NCBI GenBank assembly: GCA_963682025.1 | Contig: OY821522.1 | Coordinates: 29,004,959 to 29,068,958, forward strand | Direction: 5' to 3' | DNA: 64,000 bases | From: Cordilura impudica | Lineage: Eukaryota; Arthropoda; Insecta; Diptera; Scathophagidae | Part shown: positions 39,668-51,038 of the stretch, piece after piece | How the letters are laid out: each line of letters begins with the position of its first letter | Position numbering within the stretch: position 1 is the stretch's first letter | Translations under genes and position numbers: made by a program | The notes under the pieces: generated by a model | The model's database searches: none | Told to the model about the DNA's origin: nothing | The model's input: only the letters and a program-made list of their open reading frames with translations

Positions 39668-40377
39668 AAACAAATATTCCGCGATTATTTCTGTTTTTTG
39701 TTTGGTTTATTGTCACTTTGTGTTTGATTTTAATCTATATTTGTCAATTGTATGTCTGTAAAATTGAGCGCACTTGTCAGTATCAGTTTTGTAATTTAGC
39801 CTCTTCTCTGTCGGTACATCAATAATGTGTAGCATTTCTAGAGTATATCTCTTTTTGTAGTTACTCTCACCCACTAATATCTTTACATCGTCAAAGTTAG
39901 GTTCATGACCAGTCAAAGTACAGCGGGTTGTTAATGCAGTTTTTTGCGATAAAGGTTTGTCAATTTGTTTCTGATCTGACTTATGTGATGCAAGTCTAGC
40001 TTTAAGTTTAGTTTATTTCGTGCCAACATATACCTTTTGGCATACATTGGATTCGTCCCCTTTACAATTTATCTTATAAACTAAGTTAGATTTGTCAATT
40101 CTTTCCAATTTTGATTTTGTTTTACTGAAGAGTTTGTCAAGGTATTATCGGTCTTAAGCGCTAGTTCATATTTTTCTTTATTATAAATATTGGAATTTTT
40201 AAGTCTTTCGGATAGGCTTGGTATATAAGTCATGGATTTGTATATTTTTGGAGTTTTTTCTATTCGAATATTTCCTTTACTTTTCTTTCCCTTGGGCTAT
40301 CAAGTTATTAATTGTTTTTATTGGAAAGTCATTTTTAATTAATATATTTCTTATAATGTCCATATTTCTGAGATTAA
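39668..40377 (-). pseudogene. Penelope-like element ORF, RT thumb to GIY-YIG endonuclease, broken
   Basis: Reading the minus strand from 40377: LNLRNMDIIRNILIKNDFP and NNLIAQGKEK (RT thumb/linker), SERLKNSNIYNKEKYELALK, then VYKINCKGDESNVCQKVYVG (the Cys-containing linker into GIY-YIG, in shifted frames), KLRLASHKSDQKQI and TGHEPNFDDVKILVGESNYK followed by RYTLEMLHII (GIY-YIG core). The frame ends at 39713. Several frameshifts show it is dead. The fingers/palm RT are absent; upstream it joins, head to head, an inverted 3' end at 40378. Confidence 0.7.
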
Positions 40378-40537
40378 ATAGATCCCCTGAAGATGATCGA
40401 AGATTTCGATCGAAATATTGGGTTTTAAATAAACAAAAGTTGATAATAAAATTTAAAACAATTCTGCTTTTATTTTATTTTATTAAAATTTATGACCCAA
40501 GCCGAACTAAAATTAAATTTATCTAATTTGTAAAAAA
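40378..40537 (+). mobile_element. Penelope-like element 3' end, inverted partner (right boundary)
   Basis: Plus-strand copy of the 3' end seen on the minus strand at 19325-19470, ending at the 13-bp duplication AATTTGTAAAAAA (40525-40537; left copy 19276-19288). Inverted ends of this sort are known for PLE insertions. It holds a hammerhead-like core motif, CTGAAGA (40387-40393), hairpin 40395-40411 and GAAA (40412-40415). Confidence 0.6.
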
Positions 40538-40727
40538 TTAAAATAGAAATCGTCTAACAGATTTACATGTTAAGGATCTTGTTCGTATAAGATGTTGCCC
40601 ATATGATATTTATATTGATTATGTTATACAACCTAAAAATAGGTTAATTAAATTTTTCTTTATAAGTACATTTTCTTATTTTAACTGTAAGTTTCTCTGA
40701 GTGCATTGAGTGAGAGAGAGACTGCAG
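40538..40727 (+). pseudogene. hAT transposase C-terminal tail, right piece
   Basis: Continues the hAT frame broken at 19288: NRNRLTDLHVKDLVRIRC, the usual end of hAT transposases (RNRLTDEHL..LLRI), then an open run to a stop at 40698-40700. A GA-rich subterminal segment follows up to element X. The matching residual text on both sides of the 13-bp duplication is the evidence that PLE inserted into hAT. Confidence 0.65.
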
Positions 40728-42171
40728 CCCTACAAGAACAGTGACGGTCATTTGACCGGTGATATGACCGGCGCTACTGACTGAAGTGTCGGTCATCGCG
40801 TAGAACAAAGTTTCTATCATTTTATTAAGGCAAATATGCCAAAACTGACCGAAACTTTTGTGTACATGTGATTTTGCATCTTACTCTAACCTATGAAAGT
40901 ATGTAAACCATATAATATATATCTGAACTGCTCACTCTACCGCTGTTTAGTAGTCAACGATGATAGATATATCCATCATCGCTGACCGGTCATACTTGAT
41001 GGCTATATACATCATCATTGACCGGTCACGCTTGATTATAATGAAACACGACTTATTATTTTTTATTTATATTTATTTATTGTATTAAAAATCAAAAATT
41101 CAAAAATAGAAATAAACATTAATATATTAAAAACACAACAATATCACCAATTCCGAAACGTGTCGATAACTTTGAGACAATGTTTGCTGACTTTTCACTC
41201 GAACCATCCCTCAAAGCGGTTCGTAACTTAGCACTGAATAAATTGACTAAACGCAATAGAAATTTCCGGTAATGGGCCTTAGTGCAATCAGTAGGTTCTT
41301 AAAGAAAACAATATAATACAACACATATATATCAACAATTTATATTAAAGCTCACCTTTTGTGTGTTGTGAATTAACAATTTCGGCCAAAACTGATACAC
41401 TCCATTTGGAAAATTGTTTGTACAGAACGGTGTGTGAGATATTGTGATAATACCTCCATAAATCAATTTGTTCAATATTTTTAGATCTTTATTCTTTTGA
41501 AAACTAATTTCATTATGGACGAATTTACGGATACTGCACATTCCTTAATATTCATATTATCAACATTATATTCCACACTATATTCCAGAATGGCATAAAT
41601 TAAAACATTCGAGCCAAATATTAAAAAAAACATATCCATGTTATGGCAACAGACTGAAAGATAGATATAAGGATTAATGTAAAATTCTGCAAGGAAGATT
41701 TACTTTGTTTCTAGCTAGAATTTTTTATAATATGTCAGTACATTACCTTAATAAGTTCATTTGGTGATTGCGCATCTATTAACAATATATTTATGCGATT
41801 CCTAAGAGGTATAAAAGTTCTAGATTGAAAGTTTGTGAAGATTCTACACAATATCTTAAGTTAACGATCCAACAGGAATAGGCCACAAGCGAGCAAAAAA
41901 TATATTGTGGAAGGGTATAATGGAGGGACGTGCCACCACAATTGAGAATTGCACTAACGAATCCACTGACATATTTTGAAGAATCCTAAAGAAACAACAA
42001 AAATTAACTTGAACTTTTTAATTTAATTTTAATTTAATTAATTACTTACCTTTCCTAAACCTTAACAACAGCAACAATGACAGTCATATGTTTTTAAATA
42101 GAAAAAAACTGCAAATGTGTTAGTACAAAAATTGTTTATGTGTTAGTTTCAGTCATTCATTTCTTGTAGGG
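40728..42171 (-). mobile_element. Unclassified DNA transposon X, copy 1
   Basis: Ends CCCTACAAGAA and TTCTTGTAGGG (inverted), flanked by a possible 2-bp AG duplication. The left end has several TGACCGGTCA palindromes and GACGGTCA sites that could bind a transposase. Minus-strand coding pieces correspond to those of copy 2: SSKYVSGFVSAILNCGGTSL near 41950, KILNKLIYGGIITISHTPFC near 41455, and after a likely intron TDCTKAHYRKFLLRLVNLF near 41265 with STRFGIGDIVVFLIY. Exon 1 is mostly deleted here. I do not recognise the family; termini are reminiscent of CACTA-like ends, but no diagnostic transposase motif is visible. Confidence 0.6.
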
Positions 42172-42229
42172 AGTTCACTCACACAAAGCAAAATATGATG
42201 GTATGTGTTTGCCGACCACTGGTTTAAAT

Positions 42230-43631
42230 ATATACAATCAATTTATTGCTTTAGTTTGACAGGTTAATGGCTCATGTTCAAGACTGGACTGGAGCCATTA
42301 CGTATTAGTAGTAGTAGTATATAATCAATATTTTAAAACAACATTATAAAAATTCTATAATTTATAATTACATTTTCAAATGTTAATAAAGAATTTACGA
42401 CACTGACCTGACAATAGTCGTCTGTCGGATGTGTGAAAACTTTGTACATAAGTAAATTCAAAATTTTTGTTTTAAATATTCATGTTAAATTGTTGATTAT
42501 TAAATTATTAAAAATTGTATTCTATCAATAATTTTCTGTAATGTAGAGCATTGATAATATATTGTACCAGATTTTTCCACCCGTATACGCCGTTTAAACT
42601 TTGTACGATCTGGTAATTTTCTAAGAAATTGTTTCCAAAGAAACGTAATCTAAAATCTCATAATATTAGCCAACGGTCTATGAAATGTTGAATGTTTTTG
42701 CCTCATTTAAGTTGCATAAGGAACCAGTTTGACGCAAAGCTTGTGTCATTTAACACAATTATATTACATCTGGCTTTCAAGATCCACATAAATTCGGTTT
42801 GCATGTTTACATCCATCATATAATATAAACCTTTAGAGAAATCCAAGTTCTTGTAGAATCCGTTTGTATCACGGGCACGTATCTTTGTTTTGTTGCAATT
42901 CTCAATTTTTCCGATAGTTGGCTACATTTGCTTCTCCAGTATAAATTTGATAAATTTGAATATTCCCAACTTACACTAAGGCGTTGACAAATTTGATTTA
43001 ACCCCTTTACGTGTCAAAAATAATTTTAAAAATCTGAAACTTTTTAGCTTGTTATGGCGATAAAGCCGGAAAAATATAATTTTTACCTGAGATTTCTCAC
43101 CTAACAGGTATACTATATATATATTTTTTTAATCATAGAAATAAGCAAAGCAATGCAAAATTTAAATATGCCATTAACTTTTTCATTCCAATCAATGCCT
43201 GCTTTGATGTCGAATATATTCGACAAATACAGGGAAAGGGTTAAGCTTTTGAACTATATTTGTTTATCCATTAACTTCAGCGATATCTGGTGTGGCATTC
43301 TGTTTGAATCGTACTCAAAAAGAGTTCGTCCCATATATCTCATATGCAAATCTAGTGTATATTGGTGGCCTTCTTCCATATTGGTTTCGAACATCAGTAT
43401 GTAAGTAGGTGTGAACGATGGTAGACATAGAATCTTCTTGACAAAATACCCATGCAATTTGTTGACTTCATCCTGGCCTGTGAAAACCTTAGTTCGTGAA
43501 TAAGAATTTAAAGAAAATCCACGGAGAAACAACATTGATGAGCTTCCGCACCGACATCGAATAAATGAAAATACGAATTTCAACATTAATTAAAAAAACT
43601 AGAATCCATACCTGTTTAACGACTAATCATT
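42230..43631. other. Unassigned region with weak coding signal on the minus strand
   Basis: Between the hAT duplication and LINE 2. The plus strand shows no gene. The minus strand carries an open frame at 43254-43586 and a second readable stretch near 42740-42900, described separately. The remainder is AT-rich and unassigned. Confidence 0.4.
43254..43586 (-). CDS. Unrecognised 110-codon open frame
   Basis: The frame starts MLKFVFSFIRCRCGSS and contains HGYFVKKILCLPSFTPTYI, LMFETNMEEGHQYTLDLHM and YDSNRMPHQISLKLMDKQI. Its amino-acid mix is more gene-like than the surrounding AT-rich chance frames. A possible splice acceptor (TTTTCACAG, about 43481) precedes GQDEVNKLH. Downstream on the same strand, LSNIFDIKAGIDWNEKVNG and, at 42740-42900, NGFYKNLDFSKGLYYMMDV are also protein-like but in other frames. 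I recognise no family. It may be a decayed gene or transposon fragment, or chance. Confidence 0.3.
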   Translation of the reverse strand: MLKFVFSFIRCRCGSSSMLFLRGFSLNSYSRTKVFTGQDEVNKLHGYFVKKILCLPSFTPTYILMFETNMEEGHQYTLDLHMRYMGRTLFEYDSNRMPHQISLKLMDKQI

Positions 43632-46047
43632 ATGTATCAGAGTGTTCGTGGTTTAAATACTAAAATGTTTAATCTACTAGTTAACAGTTATGATTTTAAT
43701 TTTCATGTTATCATCTTTACTGAGATATGGCTGAAAGATGTTTTTAATTCTGAGTTACCATGTAACAATTATCAAATATATAGATATAACAGAAACGATC
43801 GTAATGGTGGTGGTGTTTTAATTGCTGTGTCATGCCTGTTTGCTTCCGAATCTCTTCAATCTGAATCTTCTCCAAATATTGAGTTTGTCAGTGTAATGAT
43901 AAAGCTTAATTATAAAATCATTTTCATAACCTGTTCGTATATACCTCCTAATTCTCCCGAAGAAATATACCTTGAACACGTTCAGGCCATCAAATCAGTT
44001 GCTCAACGTGCTAAACCTGAGGATTTAATTTTTGTTGTTGGAGATTTTAATTTACCATCTATAATATGGAAAAACTCGCCTGATGCTCCGGATTTTATTC
44101 CAATTAAATCTAATAACGTGATGATTTAATATTGAACGAGATAGTTGATCTTAGTCTTTACCAGATGAATGGCGTATTTAATGAATACGGTAAACTGCTA
44201 GATCTGGTATTTACGAATAATCCAGAAGATTGTATACTAACTCGCTCTGATCCATTCACCTTGCCGGAAGATCGCTTTCATCCAACTATTGAAATTAGCT
44301 GTGTTTTGCCTACTTTTGGTGGATCCAATATTCGTATTAATAGAGATAAAGTTTTTTGTTTTAAACAAACCAACTATAGCAAATTGATTGATCTAATTTC
44401 TAACACTAACTGGAATGATTTGTTGTGCCATACCTCTATTGATTTAATGGTAGAGGTCTTTTATAGAACTATGTATTCTTTTATGGATGAATGCATCCCA
44501 AATCGCTCTGTCTACAAACGAACTGGCCCGCCTTGGAACTCAAAACAACTTTCAAGATTAAAAAATTTGAAGAACAAGTATTATAAAAAGAATAAAATTT
44601 TTGGCTCTCTTGTATTTTTTGAAAAATACTCCATTCATCGTGCCGAATATAATATTCTTAACAACTATTTATACAAAAACTATCTAAACAAAATGAAGGA
44701 AGATTTCAATCGTGATCCTAAAGCATTTTACAACTTTGTTAATTCAAAAAGAAAAACTACTGGTTATCCATCTGAATAAAATTTTACGATATCGAATCTA
44801 GTGATGACACTATAAAAAGTAACATGCTTGCAGACTTTTTTGCTAGTACATATTCTGTTGCTCAATATTGTTCCAACAGCTATTCATATCCATTAAACAC
44901 AAATCAAGCTATATCTTTTCCCCTTATTGATAAGGCAGAACTTGTTAATAGCCTGAAGAAACTTAAAATTTCATTTACTCATGGACCTGATGGAGTACCT
45001 AGTTCTATACTCAATTATTGTGCTACTTCTTTGGCAACACCACTGACTCTTTTGTTTAATGCGTCAATAAAAAAGGGTTATTTTCCAAAATTTTGGAGAG
45101 CTTCTTATTCTTACATCATTCCATTATTTAAATCTGGAAATAGATCGGATGTTTCTAATTACCGTGGTATTGCTAAACTTAGTGCAATCCCTAAGCTTTT
45201 CGAGAAATTTATTACAGATTTTTTGTGCTACCACTCATCGTCAATTTTGTCACCATTTCAACACGGATTTCGGAAAGGATGCTCTATCGTTACAAATGTG
45301 CTTCATTTTACGACAATAATTAACGATAGTTTTGTCAAGAAAAAACAAATAGATGCAGTATACACCGATTTTATTAAGGCTTTCGATAAAGTAAACCATA
45401 ACCTTCTACTGATCAAATTGGATTTATTAGGTTTAACACCATTTAGCCTTAAATGGATAAAATCATATCTTTCTGAGAGAACACAACGTATAATATATAA
45501 TAATATGTCATCTAAAGATATTACTGTGACTTCTGGTATTCCTCAAGGCTGCCATCTTGGACCAATACTTTTCTCTCTTTTCATCAATTATCTTCCAAAA
45601 GTGATAAATTTTCACAACGTTTTAATGTACGCTGATGATGTTAAAATTTTTTGAAGGTACTGTCAACATAATGATCACATTCATCTTCAATCAGATCTCA
45701 ACAATTTCTTTTCGTGGTGTAACCGTAACCTAATGGAACTAAATTTGAAAATATGTAAATGTATGCGTTTTTCTAGAAATAATGTTTTTCCTGCTAACTA
45801 CTTTTTGGGCGGATATCAGCTTGAACCTGTTGATGCTTTTCTGGATTTGGGGATTCTACTTGATCCTAAATTAAACTTTGTATCTCACGTCACCATGACA
45901 GTTAATAAAGCTAGAAGTACACTCGCCTTTATTAAAAGATGGGCAAAAGGATTTATTGATCCTTACATAACCAAACAACTTTTACATCTCTTGTGAGACC
46001 TATTTTAGAATATGGGTCAATAATATGGGATCCCTTCTATAACATTT
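43632..46047 (+). pseudogene. LINE 2 (APE-type, jockey-like ORF2), 5' and RT part
   Basis: Endonuclease: MYQSVRGLNTK, IIFTEIWLKD, NGGGVLIAV, FITCSYIPP and VVGDFNLPSIIW, then (after a stop at about 44127) GKLLDLVFTNNPEDCIL and RFHPTIEI. Further: DFNRDPKAFYNFVNSKRK; RT from 44824 with HGPDGVPSSILN, NYRGIAKLSAIPKLFEKF, HGFRKGCSIVTNVLHF, YTDFIKAFDKVNH, SGIPQGCHLGPILFSLFIN and YADDVKIF (catalytic YADD). DAFLDLGILLDPKLNF follows. Stops near 44127, 44777 and 45652 and a frameshift near 45993 inactivate it. ORF1 is not found, so the 5' end is truncated. The frame is cut at 46047 by BEL 1 and resumes at 59355. Confidence 0.85.
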
Positions 46048-46571
46048 GTAGGATCGTCAACGGAGTTTTTTACCTTCGTGGTTTTCTCCGTCGGATGGTT
46101 TTTTTTAACTTGTGTTTTTACCTTTTATTTTTATTTTATACATATATTTTTTTTTAATAATAATATTTTCTTATTAATTGTTTTTTTTTATGAACTTTAT
46201 TGAAGTCCATGATATTACAAGTTATCACATGAATTTCGATAACCTTTAACATAATAATAATTTATAAAATTAAGTGTTTTGGCAACCCCTTCGAACTGAA
46301 TTGCTTACAATGTAAAACATAACGGGTTCGCTGAAAAGAAAAGAATATGAAGTTAATATATAAATAAAAAAAAGTCAGTCGTATACTTACACCATACAAA
46401 GAAGTGTTTTAATTATCCGTCAACAAGTTTAGTTGTTCTCTTCTCATTGAATTTAATTCCCACCATTTTAAAATCGGTTTTTAGTGTAATCTAAAAGTTA
46501 AAAATTCTTAAAAACTATTAAGCTTTTTCAATAAAAAATCTTAAAAACTATAAAACTATTAAGATTTTTCA
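46048..46571 (+). repeat. BEL 1 5' LTR
   Basis: 524 bp, starts TGTAGGATCGTCAACG and ends GATTTTTCA. It is 65 bp longer than the 3' LTR, chiefly because of an extra 18 bp or so near the start (..GAGTTTTTTACCTTCGTGG) and a duplicated CTTAAAAACTATTAAG segment at its end. Confidence 0.9.
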
Positions 46572-46589
46572 TGGCGCCCGAACAGGGAC
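46572..46589 (+). other. BEL 1 primer-binding site, tRNA-Lys type
   Basis: TGGCGCCCGAACAGGGAC directly abuts the 5' LTR. It is complementary to the 3' end of animal tRNA-Lys(UUU), the primer for minus-strand cDNA synthesis; the same 18 bases serve as primer site in lentiviruses. It differs from the second BEL in this window, which uses a tRNA-Arg type site. Confidence 0.85.
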
Positions 46590-49438
46590 AAAGTTAAATT
46601 CAATTTAAATATTTTAATAAGTTAATTTAAAATATTAAATCAAATTTTTATAAACTAATTAAAAATTTTGTGAACATTTTATTTTGTACTGGATTGCTAA
46701 CTTATTGCAACCATTTATTTAAAACACTTCTTTTTGGTGTAAAAAATTTTGTGCGAGAGTTATTCGTCGTTGCCGCTGCCGTAAATGCTGACCACAACAC
46801 CAGCAGAGAAGTAATTCGGATTCTGGACTGTCCGAAGTCGAGGTAAAAGCGTAATCAATAATAGTGTTTATTCATCAAAATCTGTAAATTAATGAGATTT
46901 TAGTGATTTCTGTAAATTATTCAGAAAATTTAAATTGATTTACCGCTCAATTGCGAGTATAAACGTAACAATTATTATTTACGCTTCATTTTTCAATTTA
47001 AATTTAATATTTTATGAACACACACCCTGTAAAGTGAAACAAATAATTTTCGCGAGTTATTTTGTTATATGCAAAACATGTACATACCCACACACACAAG
47101 TTAAAGCTGCGTTCACACTACGTGTTTTTTCCAAGGTTCAGAAAATACACACACGAAACACACAATGTTCTGTTCAAAAGCAGCCAACACATATCTTTAT
47201 TTTCATATCAATTATGTGCGTTTCTAAATTTTCTACGGTGCCCAACACAACCATGACTGTGTTCGTTTTAATATTTCGTTATTTACACGAACATTTTTGT
47301 ATCACATACTTTTTGTTTCAATCACACATAAAGCACACATTTTTGAGTGTTGCTTTATTTGAAGTTCATGTTCTGGTACGTGTAATGAAAAAAACACAAA
47401 ACAGGTTCGAGTTCAGTTATATTTTAAACACGACTTAAAATATAACTGAACTCGAACCTGTTTATTGTACATGTTGTGTTTTTTCTCACTACACGAGCCA
47501 CAACACGACTTAAAATATAACTGAACTCGAACCTGTTTATTGTATATGTTCTGTGTTTTTTTTCAGTACACTTACCAGAACATGAACTTCAAATAAAGCA
47601 ACACTCAAAAATGTGTGCTTTATGTGTGATTGAAACAAAAAGTATGTGATACAAAAATGTTCGTGTAAATAACGAAATATTAAAACGAACACAGTCATGG
47701 TTGTGTTGGGCACCGAAGAAAATTTAAAAACAAACATAATTGGTATGAAAATAAAAATATGTGTGTGTTGGTCTAAGTTATGTTTGTTTACATATATGTA
47801 CGAGTTTTTTATTCAGTGTGTGTTTTTTTCTGAACTCTGGTTTTTTCTTATTTTTTTAGCACGTGTAATTTGTACACATAGTGTGAACCCTTTCAAACAT
47901 TGTTTATGTACAACACATTTTGCAAGACATATGTAAAATTTTCAATTAGAGCAGGTTCTATTTTGGCAAGATAAACATATGAAAATACAACACTGCTTGT
48001 GACGAAAGAAAAACAGAGTAAATTATAAAGATTAATATTGAGAGAAAAATAAATTGTTTAATATTAATTAACAATTAAAAAATATATAAAATATATATCT
48101 TTATTTTTAACAATAATTTTTTGAAAATTCACAAATTAAATCAGCTGGTGTTTACATTTAGAGGTTATGTCATACGGAAATACATATGTACGTTTGAACG
48201 CAAAAATTATGAATTGTATGTAAAACGGCAATTTTGACACACACACGGAATTACGTATGGATCGTAAAACTGAATTTACACATGGAAAATACACATAGTG
48301 CAAAAACACCTTAAACCCGAACCAAATTCAAAATAAATACCGCTTTATTCGGAATAAGCTGAACGCAAGCAAATTATCTAATAATATTTTTTATATTTTT
48401 ATTTATTAATAACGCACTTTATATGCGAGTTATAAATATTTTCAAATAACGATAAAATAAACAATTTCTGCGGTTTCCTTTATTTCGTTTCGTAAAAACA
48501 TACATACATACGTGTAATTACATTTATTGTATGTTTTATGTTAACAAGAAATCTTTGTTTCATTCCGTTCGTTCCTATGCTGCCACTTTTTTTTACAATT
48601 TGTCGAGTGCTACCATAAGCTGTGTTTACACTGTGCAAAGAATCATTTATTATTAATATTCTTGTAAAACTTTGTAAAAATTGCTATAATTATGAGAGTA
48701 TGTTAGAAAAGTACCAAATTCAATAGAAATAGTTAGTAAAATTTCTCTTTTCAATTTCTTATATACTAATACTTGGCAAAACATTTAATATTCATAAAGT
48801 GTTATCAATATTCATAAAGTGTATCTATCAGAACGAGAAATATTTTTATTCAAATATTTTAACAAAGTAAAATAAAATCAATACTTAAATAAAGCTAACC
48901 AAAATAAAGTGCGAGACGAATTAAATTTAAATACAATTTGGTTGTTATATAAATTTAAAAGCGAGGTACTAAAATTTCGACAATATTTAACCATAAGTTT
49001 CGGTTCATGCGTTATATGAAATAGTATTTATTGATAATTTCCACACGTTTCTTTGGTGTGTGGAAATATTTTACCAAAAACAATTTATACTTTTGATCTT
49101 CTAAGAAAGCAATAGCGTATTGGTGCATTTCATCTTCATAATTATTATTGAAAAAATATTGAAATACCAATTCCGAAATCAAGATTTGGAATAAATACGA
49201 GTTGTTGGTTGTCTATATTTTTTTTTGAAGCTTAATAAAATTTCCACTTTCAATTTTCAGATATTGTCTATATTTATATGTATTATAAATTTGATTTTGA
49301 GCGCAGTGTATTCTTTCAATTAATTTGAATCGTGTACAAATATATTGCTAAAAATAGTTGTTGGTAAAGTTTGGAAATAATTCATTTTAAAAAATATTTA
49401 TTTTGGTTTTGTGTACATAAATTTGTGTGGTTTTCAAT
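46590..49438 (+). other. BEL 1 leader region
   Basis: Long AT-rich untranslated leader between primer site and gag. About 0.8 kb of it is the foldback insertion at 47106-47892. A sequence similar to the outer foldback end recurs at about 48285 (GGAAAATACACATAGTGC), so the inserted block may be larger. No gene recognised. Confidence 0.6.
47106..47892. repeat. Foldback element copy 2
   Basis: Same element as 21077-21942. Left arm has AAGGTTCAGAAAATACACAC (47133) and GTGCCCAACACAACCATGAC; the right arm carries the inverse. The centre GAACTCGAACCTGTTTATTG lies near 47400-47540. Outer ends GTTCACACTACGTG and CACATAGTGTGAAC are inverted too and differ from copy 1. It interrupts the BEL leader, so it is younger than that insertion or was carried with it. 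Confidence 0.75.
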
Positions 49439-50640
49439 ATGGCTGGTGGTAAAAAACACCAAAGCGGTCCTGGTTCTGATGATTTGGATACATTGGTCCA
49501 AAGAAAAGCCAAAGCGATTGAAAATATTTCTAGGATTCGTAAATCTATCCTAGAAAAAACCATTTCTTTCAATCCTTTTGAGATCGATTGTAGGTTGGAA
49601 ATATTAAAAGACCATATTACCCAAGCAACGGAGTGTCAATCAGAGTTGGACATTTTAGATCCCACAAGTGATGATAGATCCGAGCTTGAAGATCTTTTTG
49701 TGACTACAAAATCTTTGTTTTTGAGCCTTCAAGCTAAAAACAGAAAATCAAGTTTGCCCGAGACTTCATTTATGCAAGCTCATCATTCAAGGCTACCAAA
49801 CATGCGGCTCCCTAAATTCAACGGAAAATATTCCGAGTACAAAAACTTTATGAGCCCGTTTGAAAACTTAGTCCATAATGATCCGACGTTAACAGATATC
49901 GAAAAGTTTAATCATTTGATATCATGCTTATCCGATGAAGCTTTCGGTACAGTTAAAGCTTTTCAGATTTCTGAAGAGAATTATCCCAAAGCATTAGCCA
50001 GCTTAAAAAAGGTTAATGACAACGAGTGTCTACTTTTTTTTGATAATATTGCGAAACTTTTTGATCTTCCGGAGATCACAAAACCTTCAGCTTCTGCTTT
50101 ACGTAGCATGATCGATACAGTTTCTGCCATTTACGATTCATTGCTATCTATTGGCGATGATAAAAAATTGCAAATGCTATCTTAATACATTTAGTGATGT
50201 CGAAAGTTGATCCAGTCACTTAATCCAAGTGGGAAGAGCAGCTTGACTTCGATAAGCTCCCATTATGGTCTGATTGTGAGGTGGCTTTGAATAAAAGGTA
50301 TCAGCATATTTCGGCTGATGAATCGTCTAGTTCGAGACCTAGTAGTTCAAGGAATATGCCTGATAATGCGCCTAAAAAGAGTTACAAAACATCATTATCT
50401 TGTACAAGATGTAAATCAAAACAGTCTGCTAAAAAATGTCTTTATTGTAAAGACCAGCAACATAGTATTTACAATTGCCCTTCTTTTGCCGCGGTTCCAG
50501 TGTTTAAAAGATTCGACTTTATAAAAACTGTGCCTGCGTGTATAAACTGCCTTAAAATGGTCATACCGTTGCGAAATGTAGTGCTCAAAAATGCAGAGTT
50601 TGCAGTGGAGCTCACAATAAACTTTTACATCGCTACAGCT
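49439..50640 (+). pseudogene. BEL 1 gag, broken
   Basis: Starts MAGGKKHQSGPGSDDLD (ATG 49439). Typical BEL capsid motifs follow: LPNMRLPKFNGKYSEYKNF, FENLVHNDPTLTDIEKFN, LISCLSDEAFGTVKAF and ENYPKALASLKK. A stop at 50183-50185 and another at about 50221 break the frame; it continues from 50281 with SLSCTRCKSKQSAKKCLYC (zinc knuckle area). Near 50560 a frameshift hides a second knuckle, readable as GHTVAKCSAQKCRVC then SGAHNKLLHRYSSDCQG. Gag forms the particle and binds RNA. It is clearly BEL-like but inactive. Confidence 0.8.
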
Positions 50641-51038
50641 CTGACTGTCAAGGTACAAGTGCTATTCAAAGTTTGTACTACTGATTGGAATATTCCTAAG
50701 AATATTGTATTGGCAGATCCTTGCTTTTACAAACCACAAAAAGTTGATTTATTAATCGGTGGCGAACTTTTCTTCGAACTTTAATGTGTTGGGCAAATTA
50801 AGTCCAACCCGAGTCTTCCAGTTTTGCAGAAAACTTCACTCGGCTGGATTGTAGCTGGAAAATGTAATCAATCTATGGGCTCAAGTTTGAATGTATATCA
50901 CGTTAGCAATGTTATAGAAAACGAGGAGACTGTTGATTCAATAGTTCGGAAGTATTTAACAATGAATCAACAGTTATTTATAATGAGGAACAACAAAAAT
51001 GTGAGGAAAACTTTAAAGATTCGGTTTGACGGTTACTT
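50641..51038 (+). pseudogene. BEL 1 protease/linker remnant with internal deletion
   Basis: After the knuckles the frame jumps to TDWNIPKNIVLADPCFYKP and VDLLIGGELFFEL, the segment that follows the aspartic protease in BEL Pol. The protease active-site block (LLDSGS..FIT-like) is missing. LGWIVAGKCN and ENEETVDSIVRK follow, with stops between. The missing block means this copy cannot process its own polyprotein. Confidence 0.7.

Larger units (their letters stand above)
18676..42221 (+). mobile_element. hAT DNA transposon shell holding 22 kb of nested insertions
   Basis: Bounded by identical 8-bp target duplications GTTTAAAT (18668-18675 and 42222-42229), the hAT signature. Left end CAGCGTTTTTGCTCTCAC; right end, read inward on the minus strand, CAGTGGTCGGCAAAC, a recognisable though diverged hAT terminal pair. 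The hAT's own sequence is only 18676-19288, 40538-40727 and 42172-42221 (about 0.85 kb), so it is a deletion derivative. Its transposase remnant is split by the PLE-bounded block, and the unclassified element X sits near its right end. The shell gives the order of events: hAT first, then PLE and X, then everything inside the PLE. Confidence 0.8.
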
